This document shows positions 35,361 to 44,448 of a DNA stretch of 64,000 nt, piece by piece (within the stretch, counting starts at the first letter, position 1; every line of letters begins with the position of its first letter). Under the pieces are notes generated by a model, which saw only the letters and a list, made by a program, of their open reading frames with translations, did not search any database and was not told the DNA's origin. The DNA comes from Roseomonas sp. KE0001 (GTDB lineage: Bacteria > Pseudomonadota > Alphaproteobacteria > Acetobacterales > Acetobacteraceae): positions 230,251 through 294,250 of the forward strand of contig NZ_RCVQ01000007.1 in the NCBI RefSeq assembly GCF_016107285.1, written 5' to 3'. Made by a program: the position numbers and the translations under genes.

Positions 35361-36343
35361 GGCAGGCGGACCTCCAGCCGGGGCGGCCAGGGTTGCGCCG
35401 GATCGAGCCGGACATAGCCGAGGCCGCGCACCCCGCCCTTCACCTGATCGACATGCGCCCTCAGCAGATCCGGCGGCAGGCGGAGCTTGACCCGGAACAT
35501 CAGGTTGCCGCGCTCCTGCGCCGTCTCGACCTGGCGCGGCGTGAACTGCGCCTCAGGGGCGACGAAACTGACGCTGGCCGGCAGCACGTAGTCCGGGACC
35601 GGGTCCAGCACCAGCCTGGCCTCGGCGCCATAGGTCAGGCGCCCGGCCTGGGCGGCGGGCAGGAAGATGATCATCGAGACATCGGTCGGGTCGATCAGGG
35701 TCGCCACACGCCCCCCGGCCGAGACCACCTCGCCGCTGCGCACCAGGCGGTAGAGCACGCGGCCGGTACGCGGCGCGGTCAGGACGGTGTCGTCCAGCAG
35801 GGTGCGCACCTCGGCGGCATTGGCCTCGGCGGCGGCGAGATTGGCCTCGGCGCGGCGCCGGCCCGCCTCGGCGGTGGCGACGGTGGCCTCGGCCACCTCC
35901 AGCGTCGAGCGGCGCTGATCGAGCTGCTCGGCCGGCGCGAAGCCGCGGCGGGACAGCTCCTGGGTCCGGGCCAGCTCGGTCTGGGCGAGCTGGCGTGTGC
36001 TGGCGGCGCGCAGCTGCTCGGCCTCCGCCGCCGCCACCGCCTGCCGCGCTTCCAGGACCTGCGCCTCGGCGGCGAGCAGCCGGGCCCGCAGGGTGCGGTC
36101 ATCGAGCCGCGCGACCACGGCGCCGGCTTCGACCATCTGGCCTTCCTCGACCGTGACCTCCAGCACCCGCCCGGCGATCTTGCTGGCGATGTCGATCTGC
36201 TCCGCCTCGATGCGGCCGTTGGTGGCGGCGATGAAGGAGGGCAGCGCGGGCTCGCGCAGGAGCAGCCGCCAGCCGAGATAGCCGCCGCCCGCCAGGACCA
36301 CGGCGGCCAGTCCGATCGGCATCACCCAGCGTCGCAGCGGCAT
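35357..36343 (-). CDS. HlyD-family periplasmic adaptor (YhiI-like)
   Basis: 328 residues. One N-terminal membrane anchor (MPLRRWVMPIGLAAVVLAGG), a lipoyl-type half IASKIAGRVLEVTVEEGQMVEAGAVVARLDD, a long Ala/Glu-rich coiled coil (about 80-190), the returning lipoyl half TVLTAPRTGRVLYRLVRSGEVVSAGG and a beta-barrel domain. Bridges the inner-membrane pump to an outer-membrane channel. ATG 36343 (GGAGA 6 nt upstream) fits better than the 24-codon longer frame. First gene of the exporter operon. Confidence 0.92.
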   Translation of the reverse strand: MPLRRWVMPIGLAAVVLAGGGYLGWRLLLREPALPSFIAATNGRIEAEQIDIASKIAGRVLEVTVEEGQMVEAGAVVARLDDRTLRARLLAAEAQVLEARQAVAAAEAEQLRAASTRQLAQTELARTQELSRRGFAPAEQLDQRRSTLEVAEATVATAEAGRRRAEANLAAAEANAAEVRTLLDDTVLTAPRTGRVLYRLVRSGEVVSAGGRVATLIDPTDVSMIIFLPAAQAGRLTYGAEARLVLDPVPDYVLPASVSFVAPEAQFTPRQVETAQERGNLMFRVKLRLPPDLLRAHVDQVKGGVRGLGYVRLDPAQPWPPRLEVRLP

Positions 36344-36439
36344 GTCTGTCTCCGGTTCCGGCTCCCCAAAGGCGCCGCCGGAAGGCAGTAGAGCAATCCG
36401 GCGCGGCGGCGCCAAGGCGGCCGCTCCCGGCCGCGCGTC

Positions 36440-37477
36440 TCAGCCGCGGGCGGGCGTGCTCGGCGTGCCCAGGACCGCCAGCACCTCCGCGACCGCCTGG
36501 AGCTGCTCGGCGCAGTGCCGCCAGCCCGGCGCGGCCCCGGTCGCCGCGGCGGCCGGGGCCGGCGGCACGGATTGCGCCACGCCGGCCGCGAAGCCGGCGC
36601 AGATCCGCGCGACCCGGTCGATCTCCTGGCCCAGCTCCGGTGGCGGCGGCGCCTCCTCCCGGCGCAGGGTATTGGCCAGCCCCTCCGCGAAGAGCAGGGC
36701 GGAGGCATAGAGGCGGATGCCGCGCCGGTCGTAGCGGGCGGCCATGTCACGCACCTCGGGCGCCGTCAGCCGGCCGCGCAGGGACCAGCGCGCCGCGCCC
36801 TGTGCCGCGGCGATGCCGGCGTGCAGGCCGATCAGGCTGGCATGCGCGGCCGAGACGGCCTGCAGCCCGGCCCGCGCCCGCTCCAGCCCTTCCTCCGGCC
36901 GGCCGGCCGCCGCCGCCTCCACCGCCGCCCGGCAGCCCTGCAGCGCCTCCGCGAGGCGGCGCAGCAGGTCGCGCGCCGCGTCGTCGATCTGCCGCACCGG
37001 ATCGGGCGTCATCAGGATCTGGCTGAACACGAGGCCGATGGTGGTGCCCACGGCCACATCGAGGTAGCGCACCAGCCCGGCCTGGGCCGGGCCCACGGCG
37101 AGGACCAGCACGGCCGAGACCCCGGCCTGGATCGGCACCACCGGCGGTTGCCCGTAGCCGGCGGCGATGAGGATGGCGAGGAAGCTGCCGAGACCGACCC
37201 GCAGCAGCGGATAGGTGTCGGGCAGCAGCAGGGCCAGCTCACCGACGACGATGCCGGTGGTGACGCCGAGCATCAGCCCGACCGCCTGCCGCCCGTGGCT
37301 CGGCAGCCCCGGCGCCAGGCAGACCAGCGCGGTGACCGCCGCGAAGACCGGGTGCGAATGGCCGAAGGCGGCCACCGAGACCATCCAGGCCAGCGCCGCC
37401 GCCAGCGAGGCGGCGAAGGCGTCGCGCCAGGCCAGGCCCAGCCGCCCGAGCCATCGCGCCCCGATGGAGGCCGGCAT
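36440..37477 (-). CDS. FUSC-family membrane protein
   Basis: 345 residues. Six N-terminal hydrophobic segments (from RLGLAWRDAFAASLAAALAWMV to LDVAVGTTIGLVFSQILM), then a cytoplasmic helical domain of about 190 residues. The VTALVCLAPGLPSHGRQAVGLMLGVTTGIVVGE repeat is typical of fusaric-acid resistance/aromatic acid exporter proteins. It lies 24-100 bp upstream of the HlyD gene on the same strand, so an export partner role is plausible. Confidence 0.82.
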   Translation of the reverse strand: MPASIGARWLGRLGLAWRDAFAASLAAALAWMVSVAAFGHSHPVFAAVTALVCLAPGLPSHGRQAVGLMLGVTTGIVVGELALLLPDTYPLLRVGLGSFLAILIAAGYGQPPVVPIQAGVSAVLVLAVGPAQAGLVRYLDVAVGTTIGLVFSQILMTPDPVRQIDDAARDLLRRLAEALQGCRAAVEAAAAGRPEEGLERARAGLQAVSAAHASLIGLHAGIAAAQGAARWSLRGRLTAPEVRDMAARYDRRGIRLYASALLFAEGLANTLRREEAPPPPELGQEIDRVARICAGFAAGVAQSVPPAPAAAATGAAPGWRHCAEQLQAVAEVLAVLGTPSTPARG

Positions 37478-37592
37478 GCCTTCTCCCTTTCTCGGCCGGA
37501 GTCGCTCCGGCCAGTCTGCCGCCTCCGCGCCGCCCGGGGAATGGCGGGCGTCGCGGCGCGCCCCCCCGGCGCGGGGGGGAAAGCCCTTACCC

Positions 37593-38933
37593 TTACTCGG
37601 CGGGCTGCAGCGCCAGATCCTCCTCCACCGGCAGGGGCGCGCCCTTCAGCGCGGACTGCAGGCGGACGGTGTCCAGCTCGCCCTCCCACCGGGCGACGAC
37701 GATGGTGGCCACCGCGTTGCCGACCAGGTTGGTGAGGGCGCGGCACTCGGACATGAAGCGGTCGATGCCCAGGATCAGCGCCATGCCGGCGACGGGGACG
37801 GAGGGAACCACGGAGAGCGTCGCCGCCAGGGTGATGAAGCCCGCGCCGGTGATGCCCGCCGCGCCCTTGGAGGAGAGCATGGCGACCAGCAGCAGCAGCA
37901 CCTGGTCCCAGATCGACAGCTCGATGCCGCAGGCCTGGGCGATGAACAGCGCCGCCATGGTCATGTAGATGTTGGTGCCGTCGAGGTTGAAGCTGTAGCC
38001 GGTGGGCACCACCAGCCCGACCACGGACTTCCTGCAGCCGGCGCGCTCGAGCTTCTCCATCAGCGTCGGCAGCGCCGCCTCGGAGGAGGAGGTGCCGAGC
38101 ACCAGCAGCAGCTCCTCCTTGATGTAGCGGATCAGCGCCAGGATGGAGAAGCCGTTGTAGCGCGCGACGGCGCCCAGGACCACGAGCACGAAGAGCAGCG
38201 CGGTGACGTAGAAGGTGGCGATCAGCAGCGCCAGGTTGGCGATCGAGCCGATGCCGTACTTGCCGATGGTGAAGGCCATCGCGCCGAAGGCACCGATGGG
38301 CGCGGCCTTCATCAGGATGGCGACCAGCTTGAACATCGCCGCCGAGGCCGAGTGCAGCAGGTTCATCACCGGCTCGGCATGGTCGCCGATGGCGGAGAGC
38401 GCGATGCCGAAGAGCACGGCGAAGAACAGCACCTGCAGGATGTCGCCGGAGGCGAGGGCGGCCACCGGCGAGGCCGGGATGATGTTCATCAGGAAGCCGG
38501 TGATGGTGCTCTCATGCGCCTTGGCCGCATAGCCGGAGACGGCGCTGGCATCGAGCGAGGCGGGGTTGATGTTCAGCCCCGCGCCCGGCTGGACGATATT
38601 GGCGATGATCAGGCCGATGATCAGCGCCAGGGTGGAGAAGGTGAGGAAGTAGAGCATGGCCTTGCCGGCGACCCGCCCGACCTTGCCGACATCCCGCACG
38701 CCGGCAATGCCGACCACCACGGTCAGGAAGATGACCGGGGCGATGACCATCTTCACCAGCTTGATGAAGGCATCGCCCAGCGGCTTCATCTCGGCGCCGG
38801 TCTGCGGATAGAAATGCCCGAGCAGGATGCCGACCGTGATGGCGGCCAGCACCTGGACATAGAGATGCCGGTAGAAGCGCCTGGGCTTGACGGGCGGTGC
38901 CTTGCCGGCGACGGCGTGTTCCACGAAGGCCAT
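37593..38933 (-). CDS. dctA: C4-dicarboxylate transporter DctA
   Basis: 446 residues. Proton- or sodium-coupled uptake of succinate, fumarate and malate; DAACS family. Conserved segments: [21 protein letters not shown] at the start, the serine-rich loop [47 protein letters not shown] and [21 protein letters not shown] 38933 has GGAGG 8 nt upstream. Divergent from dctB-dctD, with a sigma-54 promoter at 39047-39062 and enhancer sites at 39149-39196. Confidence 0.97.
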   Translation of the reverse strand: MAFVEHAVAGKAPPVKPRRFYRHLYVQVLAAITVGILLGHFYPQTGAEMKPLGDAFIKLVKMVIAPVIFLTVVVGIAGVRDVGKVGRVAGKAMLYFLTFSTLALIIGLIIANIVQPGAGLNINPASLDASAVSGYAAKAHESTITGFLMNIIPASPVAALASGDILQVLFFAVLFGIALSAIGDHAEPVMNLLHSASAAMFKLVAILMKAAPIGAFGAMAFTIGKYGIGSIANLALLIATFYVTALLFVLVVLGAVARYNGFSILALIRYIKEELLLVLGTSSSEAALPTLMEKLERAGCRKSVVGLVVPTGYSFNLDGTNIYMTMAALFIAQACGIELSIWDQVLLLLVAMLSSKGAAGITGAGFITLAATLSVVPSVPVAGMALILGIDRFMSECRALTNLVGNAVATIVVARWEGELDTVRLQSALKGAPLPVEEDLALQPAE

Positions 38934-39046
38934 GGTTGTTTCCTCCACCTTGGGGGGCCCGCCATCGCCCTGCTCGGGATGTCGGGATGACAGCTGGATC
39001 AGGCCGCCCGGGGATACGGTCCGCGGATCGGCATGCCCCCCTCCAT

Positions 39047-39062
39047 GGCAAGCCCGATGCCA
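39047..39062 (-). promoter_or_regulatory. Sigma-54 promoter of dctA
   Basis: On the minus strand the element reads TGGCATCGGGCTTGCC: -24 TGGCAT, 5-bp spacer, -12 TTGCC, one substitution in each box from the strong consensus. Transcription would start near 39036, leaving a leader of about 100 nt before dctA. Confidence 0.8.
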
Positions 39063-39148
39063 GACCGCCGCGGCGGTTGGCATCCGGCCCAGATCATTGA
39101 TCTTATACATGTTTAGAATGTGCCACCCCGCCGCCTCCGCCGCCGCCC

Positions 39149-39196
39149 GTGCGGATTTCCGCCCGGTTGACGCGGTCCCTGTGCGGAGATCCGCAC
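39149..39196. promoter_or_regulatory. Two DctD-type enhancer palindromes upstream of dctA
   Basis: GTGCGGATTTCCGCCC (39149-39164) and GTGCGGAGATCCGCAC (39181-39196) are tandem inverted repeats with arms GTGCGGA/TCCGCAC (the first has one mismatch). Their starts are 32 bp apart, three helical turns, and they lie about 110-160 bp upstream of the sigma-54 start, as expected for tandem binding of DctD. They also abut the dctB start (39216). Confidence 0.75.
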
Positions 39197-39215
39197 GGAT
39201 CCGTCCGGGCCTCCC

Positions 39216-41078
39216 GTGCTGACCTCCCTGCCGCGCGGGGTCCGGCGCGCCGCGCTGGCGCTCGCCGCCCTGACCCTCCTGGTGGCCGCGGACCGGCTCG
39301 CCGGGCGCCTTGCCACGCGCTTCGTCCTGGCCGAGATGGAGGCGGGCGCGCGCGCCGCGGCCGAGCTTCGCGCCACCGTGCTGCGGGCCGAGATCGAGAA
39401 GCAGCGCAGCCTGCCGGTGATCCTGGCGCAGGACCCGGACCTGATCCGCGCCCTCGATCGGCCGGAGCCCGGACGCCTGGCGGCGCTGAACGTCAAGCTG
39501 GAGCGGCTGGCGGAAGGCACGCGCACCGCCGTCATCTATGCGCTGGACCGGGAGGGGCGCACCGTCGCGGCCAGCAACTGGCGCAGCGACACGAGCTTCG
39601 TCGGCCAGGACTACGCCTTCCGACCCTATTTCCAGGAGGCGCTCGGGAGCGGCGCGGCCGAGCATTTCGCCCTCGGCACCGTCAGCCAGCGGCCGGGCCT
39701 CTACCTCACGCGCCGGCTGGAGGATGCCGGCGGGCCGCTCGGCGTCATCGTGGTCAAGGCCGAGTTCGCGGAGGTGGAGGAGGCGTGGCGGCGCCTGCGC
39801 GAACCGGTGCTGACGACCGACGACCGCGGCATCGTCACCGTCACCAGCGTGCCGGAATGGCATTTCCTGGCCACCCGGCCGCTGGAGCCCGCCGCCCGGG
39901 AGGCGATCCGCGGCAGCCTGCAGTTCGGTGAGACGCCGCTGCGCGACCTGGCCTTCACCCCCCATCAGGCGAGCGACGGCCACGGCCTGCTGCGGCTCGA
40001 CGAGCCGGCGGCGCGCGGCCTCTTCCTCCCCGTCTCCACCCCCGTGCCGGGCACCGGCTGGAGCCTGACCCTGCTGGCTCCCACCGCGCCCACGCTGGAG
40101 GCGGCCCGCGCGGCCGCCCGGGCCTGGGCCCTGCTGCTCGGCCTGGCGCTGATGGCGCTGCTCGGCCTCACCCTGCGGCGACGGCGGCGCATGGCGCGGG
40201 AGCGGCGGCGCGAGGCGGAGCGGCGCCGGGCGCTGGAGGCCGAGGTCGGCCAGCGCACCGCCGAGCTCAGCGCCGCCAATGCCAGCCTTCGCGCCGAGGC
40301 CGAGGAGCGGCAGCGGGCCGAGGCGGCGCTGCACCGCATGCGCGACGAGCTGGGCCAGGCCAACCGGCTCGCCATCCTCGGCCAGATCACCGCCAGCGTG
40401 GCGCACGAGATCAACCAGCCGGTCGCCGCCATCCGCAGCTTCGCCGACAATGCCGCCGAGTTCGTGGCGCGCGGCGAGGCCGCCATGGCCGGCCGCGGGC
40501 TGGCCACCATCGCCGCCCTCACCGAGCGCATCGGCACCATCACCGCTGGGCTGCGCGGATTCGCCCGCAAGGCCACCGGCGAGGTGGAGCCGATGCCGAT
40601 CCGCACCGCCATCGAGGGCGCCCTGCTGCTGCTCGGCCACCGCCTGCGCCACGAGGGCATCGCGGTCTCGCTGGCGATCGAGGGCGAGCCGTGCGTGCGG
40701 GCCGAGCGCGTGCGACTGGAACAGGTGCTGGTGAACCTGATCCAGAACGCCATCGAGGCGCTGCACGGCGCGGCGGCGCCCCGCATCGCCATCTCCGCCG
40801 CCGCCACGGGCGGGCGGGTCCGCGTCCGCGTCGCCGACAACGGGCCGGGACTGCCGCCCGAGGTCCGGCGTTCCTTGTTCATGCCGTTCACGACCACCAA
40901 ATCCGCCGGGCTCGGACTGGGGCTGGTGATCTCGCGCGGGATCCTGGCCGATCTGGGCGGCACGCTGGAGGCGCCGGAGACGCCGGGCGGCGCCAGCTTC
41001 GTCATCACGCTGGACGAGGCCGGCCCAGGGATGAGCGAGGGGATGAGCCGGGAGACGGGCCAGCGAGGGAGCGGCTGA
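39216..41078 (+). CDS. dctB: C4-dicarboxylate sensor histidine kinase DctB
   Basis: 620 residues. Helix about 10-30, periplasmic double-Cache region (about 35-290; contains [19 protein letters not shown] and [16 protein letters not shown]), second helix about 295-320, coiled coil, then kinase core: phospho-His397 in [16 protein letters not shown] box [11 protein letters not shown]1 VADNGPGLP, and [12 protein letters not shown]. Senses dicarboxylates and phosphorylates DctD. The apparent start is GTG 39216; a Shine-Dalgarno is not obvious. DctD follows without a gap. Confidence 0.95.
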   Translation: MLTSLPRGVRRAALALAALTLLVAADRLAGRLATRFVLAEMEAGARAAAELRATVLRAEIEKQRSLPVILAQDPDLIRALDRPEPGRLAALNVKLERLAEGTRTAVIYALDREGRTVAASNWRSDTSFVGQDYAFRPYFQEALGSGAAEHFALGTVSQRPGLYLTRRLEDAGGPLGVIVVKAEFAEVEEAWRRLREPVLTTDDRGIVTVTSVPEWHFLATRPLEPAAREAIRGSLQFGETPLRDLAFTPHQASDGHGLLRLDEPAARGLFLPVSTPVPGTGWSLTLLAPTAPTLEAARAAARAWALLLGLALMALLGLTLRRRRRMARERRREAERRRALEAEVGQRTAELSAANASLRAEAEERQRAEAALHRMRDELGQANRLAILGQITASVAHEINQPVAAIRSFADNAAEFVARGEAAMAGRGLATIAALTERIGTITAGLRGFARKATGEVEPMPIRTAIEGALLLLGHRLRHEGIAVSLAIEGEPCVRAERVRLEQVLVNLIQNAIEALHGAAAPRIAISAAATGGRVRVRVADNGPGLPPEVRRSLFMPFTTTKSAGLGLGLVISRGILADLGGTLEAPETPGGASFVITLDEAGPGMSEGMSRETGQRGSG

Positions 41079-42416
41079 ATGGATGTCGTGTTCGTCGATG
41101 ATGACGACACTCTGCGCGAGGCCAACCTGCAGAGCTTCGCCCTGGCCGGACTGGAGGCCATGGCCGTCGCCTCGGCGCCGCGCGCGCTCGAGGTGGTGGA
41201 CGCGGAGTTTCCCGGCGTCGTCGTCACCGATGTGCGGATGCCCGGCATGGACGGGATCGCCCTGTTCCACGAGCTGCGCCGCCGCGACCCGGACCTGCCG
41301 GTGATCCTGGTCACGGGTCATGGCGACATCCCGATGGCGGTCGCGGCGATGCGCGAGGGTGCCTATCACTTCCTGCCCAAGCCCTACGCGGTAGCCGAGC
41401 TGGTGTCGGCGGTGCGGCATGCCCTCGAGAAGCGGCGGCTGGTGCTGGAGAACCGCCGCCTGGCCCGCGCGGTCGAGGCCGGGGCCGATACCAGCCTGCT
41501 CGGCGACGCGCCGGCCATGCAGGCGCTGCGCCAGCGGCTGCGGCAGATCGCCGATACCGGTGTCGACGTGCTGATCGAGGGCGAGACCGGCAGCGGCAAG
41601 GATGTCGTCGCCTCCGCCCTGCACCGCTGGAGCCGCCGCGCGCACCGGCCCTTCGTCGCCCTCAACTGCGGTGCCCTGCCGGAGAGCGTGATCGAGAGCG
41701 AGCTGTTCGGCCACGAGGCCGGCGCCTTCACCGGCGCGCAGAAGCGCCGCATCGGCCGCATCGAGCATGCCGATGGCGGCACGCTCTTCCTCGACGAGAT
41801 CGAGGCCATGTCGCCCGCCGTCCAGGTGAAGCTGCTGCGCGTGCTGGAGAGCCGCGAGATCGCGCCGCTCGGCACGAACGAGGTGCGGCGGCTCGACCTG
41901 CGCGTCGTCGCCGCCACCAAGGTCTCGCTGTTCGATCTGGCGCGGCGCGGTCGGTTCCGCGAGGATCTCTACTACCGCCTGCACGTGGTGACGCTGCGGG
42001 TCCCGCCGCTGCGGGAGCGGCGCGCCGACATCCCGCTGCTCTTCGCGCATTTCCTGGAGCGCGCGGCGGCACGCTTCGGCCGCGCGGCGCCGCCGCCCGG
42101 CGAGACGGTGCGGCGGCACCTCGTCACGCATGACTGGCCGGGCAATGTGCGCGAGCTGACGCACTACGCCGAACGCGTCGCCCTCGGGCTGGCCGAGGAC
42201 ACGCCCCTGCCCGGCGGCGGCAGGGAGGATGACGCGGCCCCGCTGCCGCAGCGCGTCGATGCCTTCGAGGCGGCGGCCATCACGGAGGCGCTCGCGGCGC
42301 ATCAGGGCGATGTGCGGGCCGTGGTGGAGGCGCTCGGCCTGCCGCGCAAGACCTTCTACGACAAGCTGAAGCGCCACGGCATCGACCCGAACGACCACCG
42401 TCCGGGCCGCCGCTAG
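41079..42416 (+). CDS. dctD: Sigma-54 response regulator DctD
   Basis: 445 residues. Receiver domain with acidic DDDD (8-11), phospho-Asp51 in [13 protein letters not shown] and Lys in LPKPYA; AAA+ domain with Walker A GETGSGKD (168-175) and the sigma-54-contacting GAFTGA loop (215-220); Walker [10 protein letters not shown]-terminal Fis-type helix-turn-helix ([25 protein letters not shown]). Activates dctA from the enhancer pair at 39149-39196. ATG follows the dctB stop immediately. Confidence 0.96.
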   Translation: MDVVFVDDDDTLREANLQSFALAGLEAMAVASAPRALEVVDAEFPGVVVTDVRMPGMDGIALFHELRRRDPDLPVILVTGHGDIPMAVAAMREGAYHFLPKPYAVAELVSAVRHALEKRRLVLENRRLARAVEAGADTSLLGDAPAMQALRQRLRQIADTGVDVLIEGETGSGKDVVASALHRWSRRAHRPFVALNCGALPESVIESELFGHEAGAFTGAQKRRIGRIEHADGGTLFLDEIEAMSPAVQVKLLRVLESREIAPLGTNEVRRLDLRVVAATKVSLFDLARRGRFREDLYYRLHVVTLRVPPLRERRADIPLLFAHFLERAAARFGRAAPPPGETVRRHLVTHDWPGNVRELTHYAERVALGLAEDTPLPGGGREDDAAPLPQRVDAFEAAAITEALAAHQGDVRAVVEALGLPRKTFYDKLKRHGIDPNDHRPGRR

Positions 42417-42423
42417 AGCAGAT

Positions 42424-42509
42424 CCCGATCACCGGATCGGGTGAAGATGCCCGCGAGAACAGGTGGCTGGAGCGTCTGCCGTGGGCCAGGGCGAACGGAC
42501 GACGCTCCA
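42424..42509. terminator. Inverted repeats between dctD and the thioesterase gene
   Basis: Two palindromes fill this convergent gap: CCCGATC (42424-42430) / GATCGGG (42435-42441) with a 4-nt loop, and TGGAGCGTC (42468-42476) / GACGCTCCA (42501-42509). Neither has a T-run, so transcription termination is likely but not shown. Confidence 0.4.
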
Positions 42510-42516
42510 GGCGGCC

Positions 42517-42981
42517 TCAGCGCTTCAGGGCGAGGCGCCGGGCCGGCGGTCCCACAGGCGCAGCCACGAAGGCGGCGCGCACATCCTCCGGCCATTCCGC
42601 TACCTTGCGCCGCCCTAGATCGACGCAGAGGAACAGCAACTCGCATTCCGCGCTCTCCCAGCCCTCCTCGGCGTGGAACAGGCGGTGGCGCAGCAGCAGG
42701 CGCTTGGCGTCATGCGCGATGATCTCGGTGCTGGCGGCGAGCGGCATGCCGAGCGTCACCTCGCGCCGGTAGGCGATCCAGTTCTCGGCCGCGAAGGTGC
42801 CGAGGTCGCGCTCGCGGAAGCCGGGGCCGAGACGAAGGGCGGGCCAGACGACATCGGTCGCCATGTCGAAGGCCACGACATAGTAGGCCAGGTTCATATG
42901 GCCGTAGTGATCCACCCATTCCGGGCGGACGGCGCCGACGGCGAAGCGTTCCGCCCAGGGTTGCACCGTCACGTCGCTCAT
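42517..42981 (-). CDS. Hot-dog thioesterase (4HBT family)
   Basis: 154 residues. VRPEWVDHYGHMNLAYYVVAFDMATD is the 4HBT active-site segment (catalytic Asp before HYGHMN). Core helix and AAENWIAYRREVTLGMPL strand follow. Acyl-CoA thioester hydrolase; similar proteins are encoded with carnitine or fatty-acid genes, but nothing near indicates the substrate. ATG 42981 gives a normal N-terminus (MSDVTVQPWAERF). Confidence 0.88.
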   Translation of the reverse strand: MSDVTVQPWAERFAVGAVRPEWVDHYGHMNLAYYVVAFDMATDVVWPALRLGPGFRERDLGTFAAENWIAYRREVTLGMPLAASTEIIAHDAKRLLLRHRLFHAEEGWESAECELLFLCVDLGRRKVAEWPEDVRAAFVAAPVGPPARRLALKR

Positions 42982-43125
42982 GGCCAGGCGGCCTCCTCTC
43001 TCCTTCGCCGCTTCGGGGAAGCGGTTCGCACCCGGCCGGTTAAATCGGGCCGGGCCGGGCGGCACAAGGGGCCGCAGGCGGTGCGCCGCCGGTGGCGGGA
43101 CGCATCCCCGCACGGGCTGTGCGTG

Positions 43126-43157
43126 AAAAAGGCCCCGGATGTCGCCATCCGGGGCCT
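43126..43157 (-). terminator. Rho-independent terminator, minus strand
   Basis: Perfect 12-bp stem AGGCCCCGGATG (43130-43141) / CATCCGGGGCCT (43146-43157) with a 4-nt loop. On the minus strand it is followed by TTTTT (43130-43126). The best terminator in the window; it ends a transcript that includes the 24-codon ORF. Confidence 0.85.
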
Positions 43158-43203
43158 CCTAGCATTGCCTGCGGGCGGCTGGCGCCCACCGCACGGGCCT
43201 TCT

Positions 43204-43278
43204 CAGGCCGGCACGGCCTCCCGCGATCCGGAGAGCCGGGACGGGGCGTGGCACGCCGACATCAAACAATGAGACACC
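43204..43278 (-). CDS. 24-codon mini-ORF with ideal Shine-Dalgarno
   Basis: Starts at GTG 43278 and ends at TGA 43204. The ribosome site AAAGGAGGTGATCC (43293-43280) is the full complement of the 16S 3' end, with GGAGG 7 nt from the GTG. The peptide begins MSHCLMSACHAPS, giving His-Cys-x4-Cys-His, and ends in EAVPA. A perfect terminator follows 46 nt after the stop. Could be a small protein, a leader peptide or a regulatory RNA. I know no family for it. An in-frame ATG lies at 43263. Confidence 0.6.
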
Positions 43279-43349
43279 GGATCACCTCCTTTCATGCTGT
43301 TGCTGGGACAGATGACATGGGCCGCCGGCCGGCTGGCCGCAAGCCTTCC

Positions 43350-44441
43350 TCAGCCGGGATCGGGAGGCGCGTATTCGCTGACCAGGGGCCGCAGCCGCTC
43401 CGGTCCGGGGTCGAAGGGGGCGAGCAGGCGGACCTCGCCACTCTGCGCCAGGACCTCCTCCCCCGTCTCGTCCAGCCGGACGCCCCTGACCAGCAGCAGC
43501 GCCGTCTCCGGCTGCCGTTCGGCCAGGGCCATGAGTTCGGCGCGGCCGAGCGGCACCGGTGCCGCGGTGGCGGTGCTGGCGCGGACCAGGACATGCAGCC
43601 GGGCGCCCCGGCGGCGGGCCACCAGATCCAGCGGCTGGCCGCGCGGTGCCGGCCGTACCGTCCAGCCGAGCGCCTCGAGATGCGCCCGCGCCACCGCCAG
43701 GCCATGCGCCACCACGGCGGCCCGCGCGCGCGGCGGCAGCCCGCCGCCCTGCCCGCCCAGGCCGCGGCCGGGGCGGCCGGCGGCGGCATTCTCCACCTCG
43801 ATGCGTTCCGGCGGCGGAGCGGGTGGCATGGCGCCGGCATCCTCGGCGGCATGGATGCGGCCGAGCAGGGCGGCGAAGCGCCCGGCATCCTCCAGGAAGC
43901 CCGCATCCGACGGCAGCGCCGCCGCCGGATAGCGGCGGGCCGCCACCGCCGCCCCCTCATAGGACCGGCCCAGCGCGCCGCCACCCAGATCGAAGGGAAG
44001 CGTCAGGCCGGGCTCGGCGGCGAGGTCCGCGGCGAGGACGGCCCGCCCCGCCGCGACCAGCCGCGCCATCATCGCCGCCGGGCGCGGCCGGAAGGCGCCA
44101 TCCTCGTAGAAGGTCGAGCCATGGGCGAGGGAGAGATAGGCCGCCTCCCCCGCCGCGTCGAAGAGATAGACGCAGTACCAGCCCTGCCGCGCGCTGGGTG
44201 AGCGGGCCCGCGAATGGAAGCGCGTCCAGGGCAGGCGCGCCTTCGAGCCCAGGCCGTCGCGCCCCTCGGCGCGGAGATCCTCGCCATGAGCGCCCAGCGC
44301 CCGGACCAGCCGCGCCCGCCCGCGCATCAGCGCCGCCGGCAGGAGGCGGCGCACCAGCAGGCCGCGCCGCTGCATCGCCGGGGTCGGCAGGGCGCTGTAC
44401 TGGCGCTGCAGCCGCAGGATCTCGGCGATCTCGTCCCGCAC
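43350..44441 (-). CDS. MrcB-N (DUF3578) / DUF3883 two-domain protein
   Basis: 363 residues. Residues about 20-190 resemble the MrcB-like N-terminal DNA-recognition domain: SKARLPWTRFHSR followed by GWYCVYLFDAAGEAAYLSLAHGSTF. The C-terminal part about 255-350 (ARAHLEALGWTVRP...PLDLVARRRGARLHVLVRAS...LGRAELMALAERQPETALLLV) resembles DUF3883, a restriction-endonuclease-like fold found in McrBC-type and defence proteins. No AAA+ GTPase (McrB) or McrC is nearby. Start GTG 44441 is 7 nt after the upstream stop; translation is probably coupled. Domain calls are from memory of the patterns. Confidence 0.6.
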   Translation of the reverse strand: MRDEIAEILRLQRQYSALPTPAMQRRGLLVRRLLPAALMRGRARLVRALGAHGEDLRAEGRDGLGSKARLPWTRFHSRARSPSARQGWYCVYLFDAAGEAAYLSLAHGSTFYEDGAFRPRPAAMMARLVAAGRAVLAADLAAEPGLTLPFDLGGGALGRSYEGAAVAARRYPAAALPSDAGFLEDAGRFAALLGRIHAAEDAGAMPPAPPPERIEVENAAAGRPGRGLGGQGGGLPPRARAAVVAHGLAVARAHLEALGWTVRPAPRGQPLDLVARRRGARLHVLVRASTATAAPVPLGRAELMALAERQPETALLLVRGVRLDETGEEVLAQSGEVRLLAPFDPGPERLRPLVSEYAPPDPG

Positions 44442-44448
44442 GCCGGCG

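Noticed and set aside
32685..35417. 910-codon plus-strand frame opposite rbbA
   Set aside because: Arg/Gln-rich shadow of the ATPase gene.
37593..42398. A 1601-codon open frame on the minus strand running across dctA, dctB and dctD
   Set aside because: Only its end is real (dctA, from 38933). The rest is antisense to dctB-dctD and Gly/Arg/Ala-rich, as expected in high-GC DNA.
43280..43293. GGATCACCTCCTTT on the plus strand, identical to the 3' end of 16S rRNA
   Set aside because: No upstream 16S sequence is present. It reads as a perfect Shine-Dalgarno on the minus strand before the 24-codon frame.
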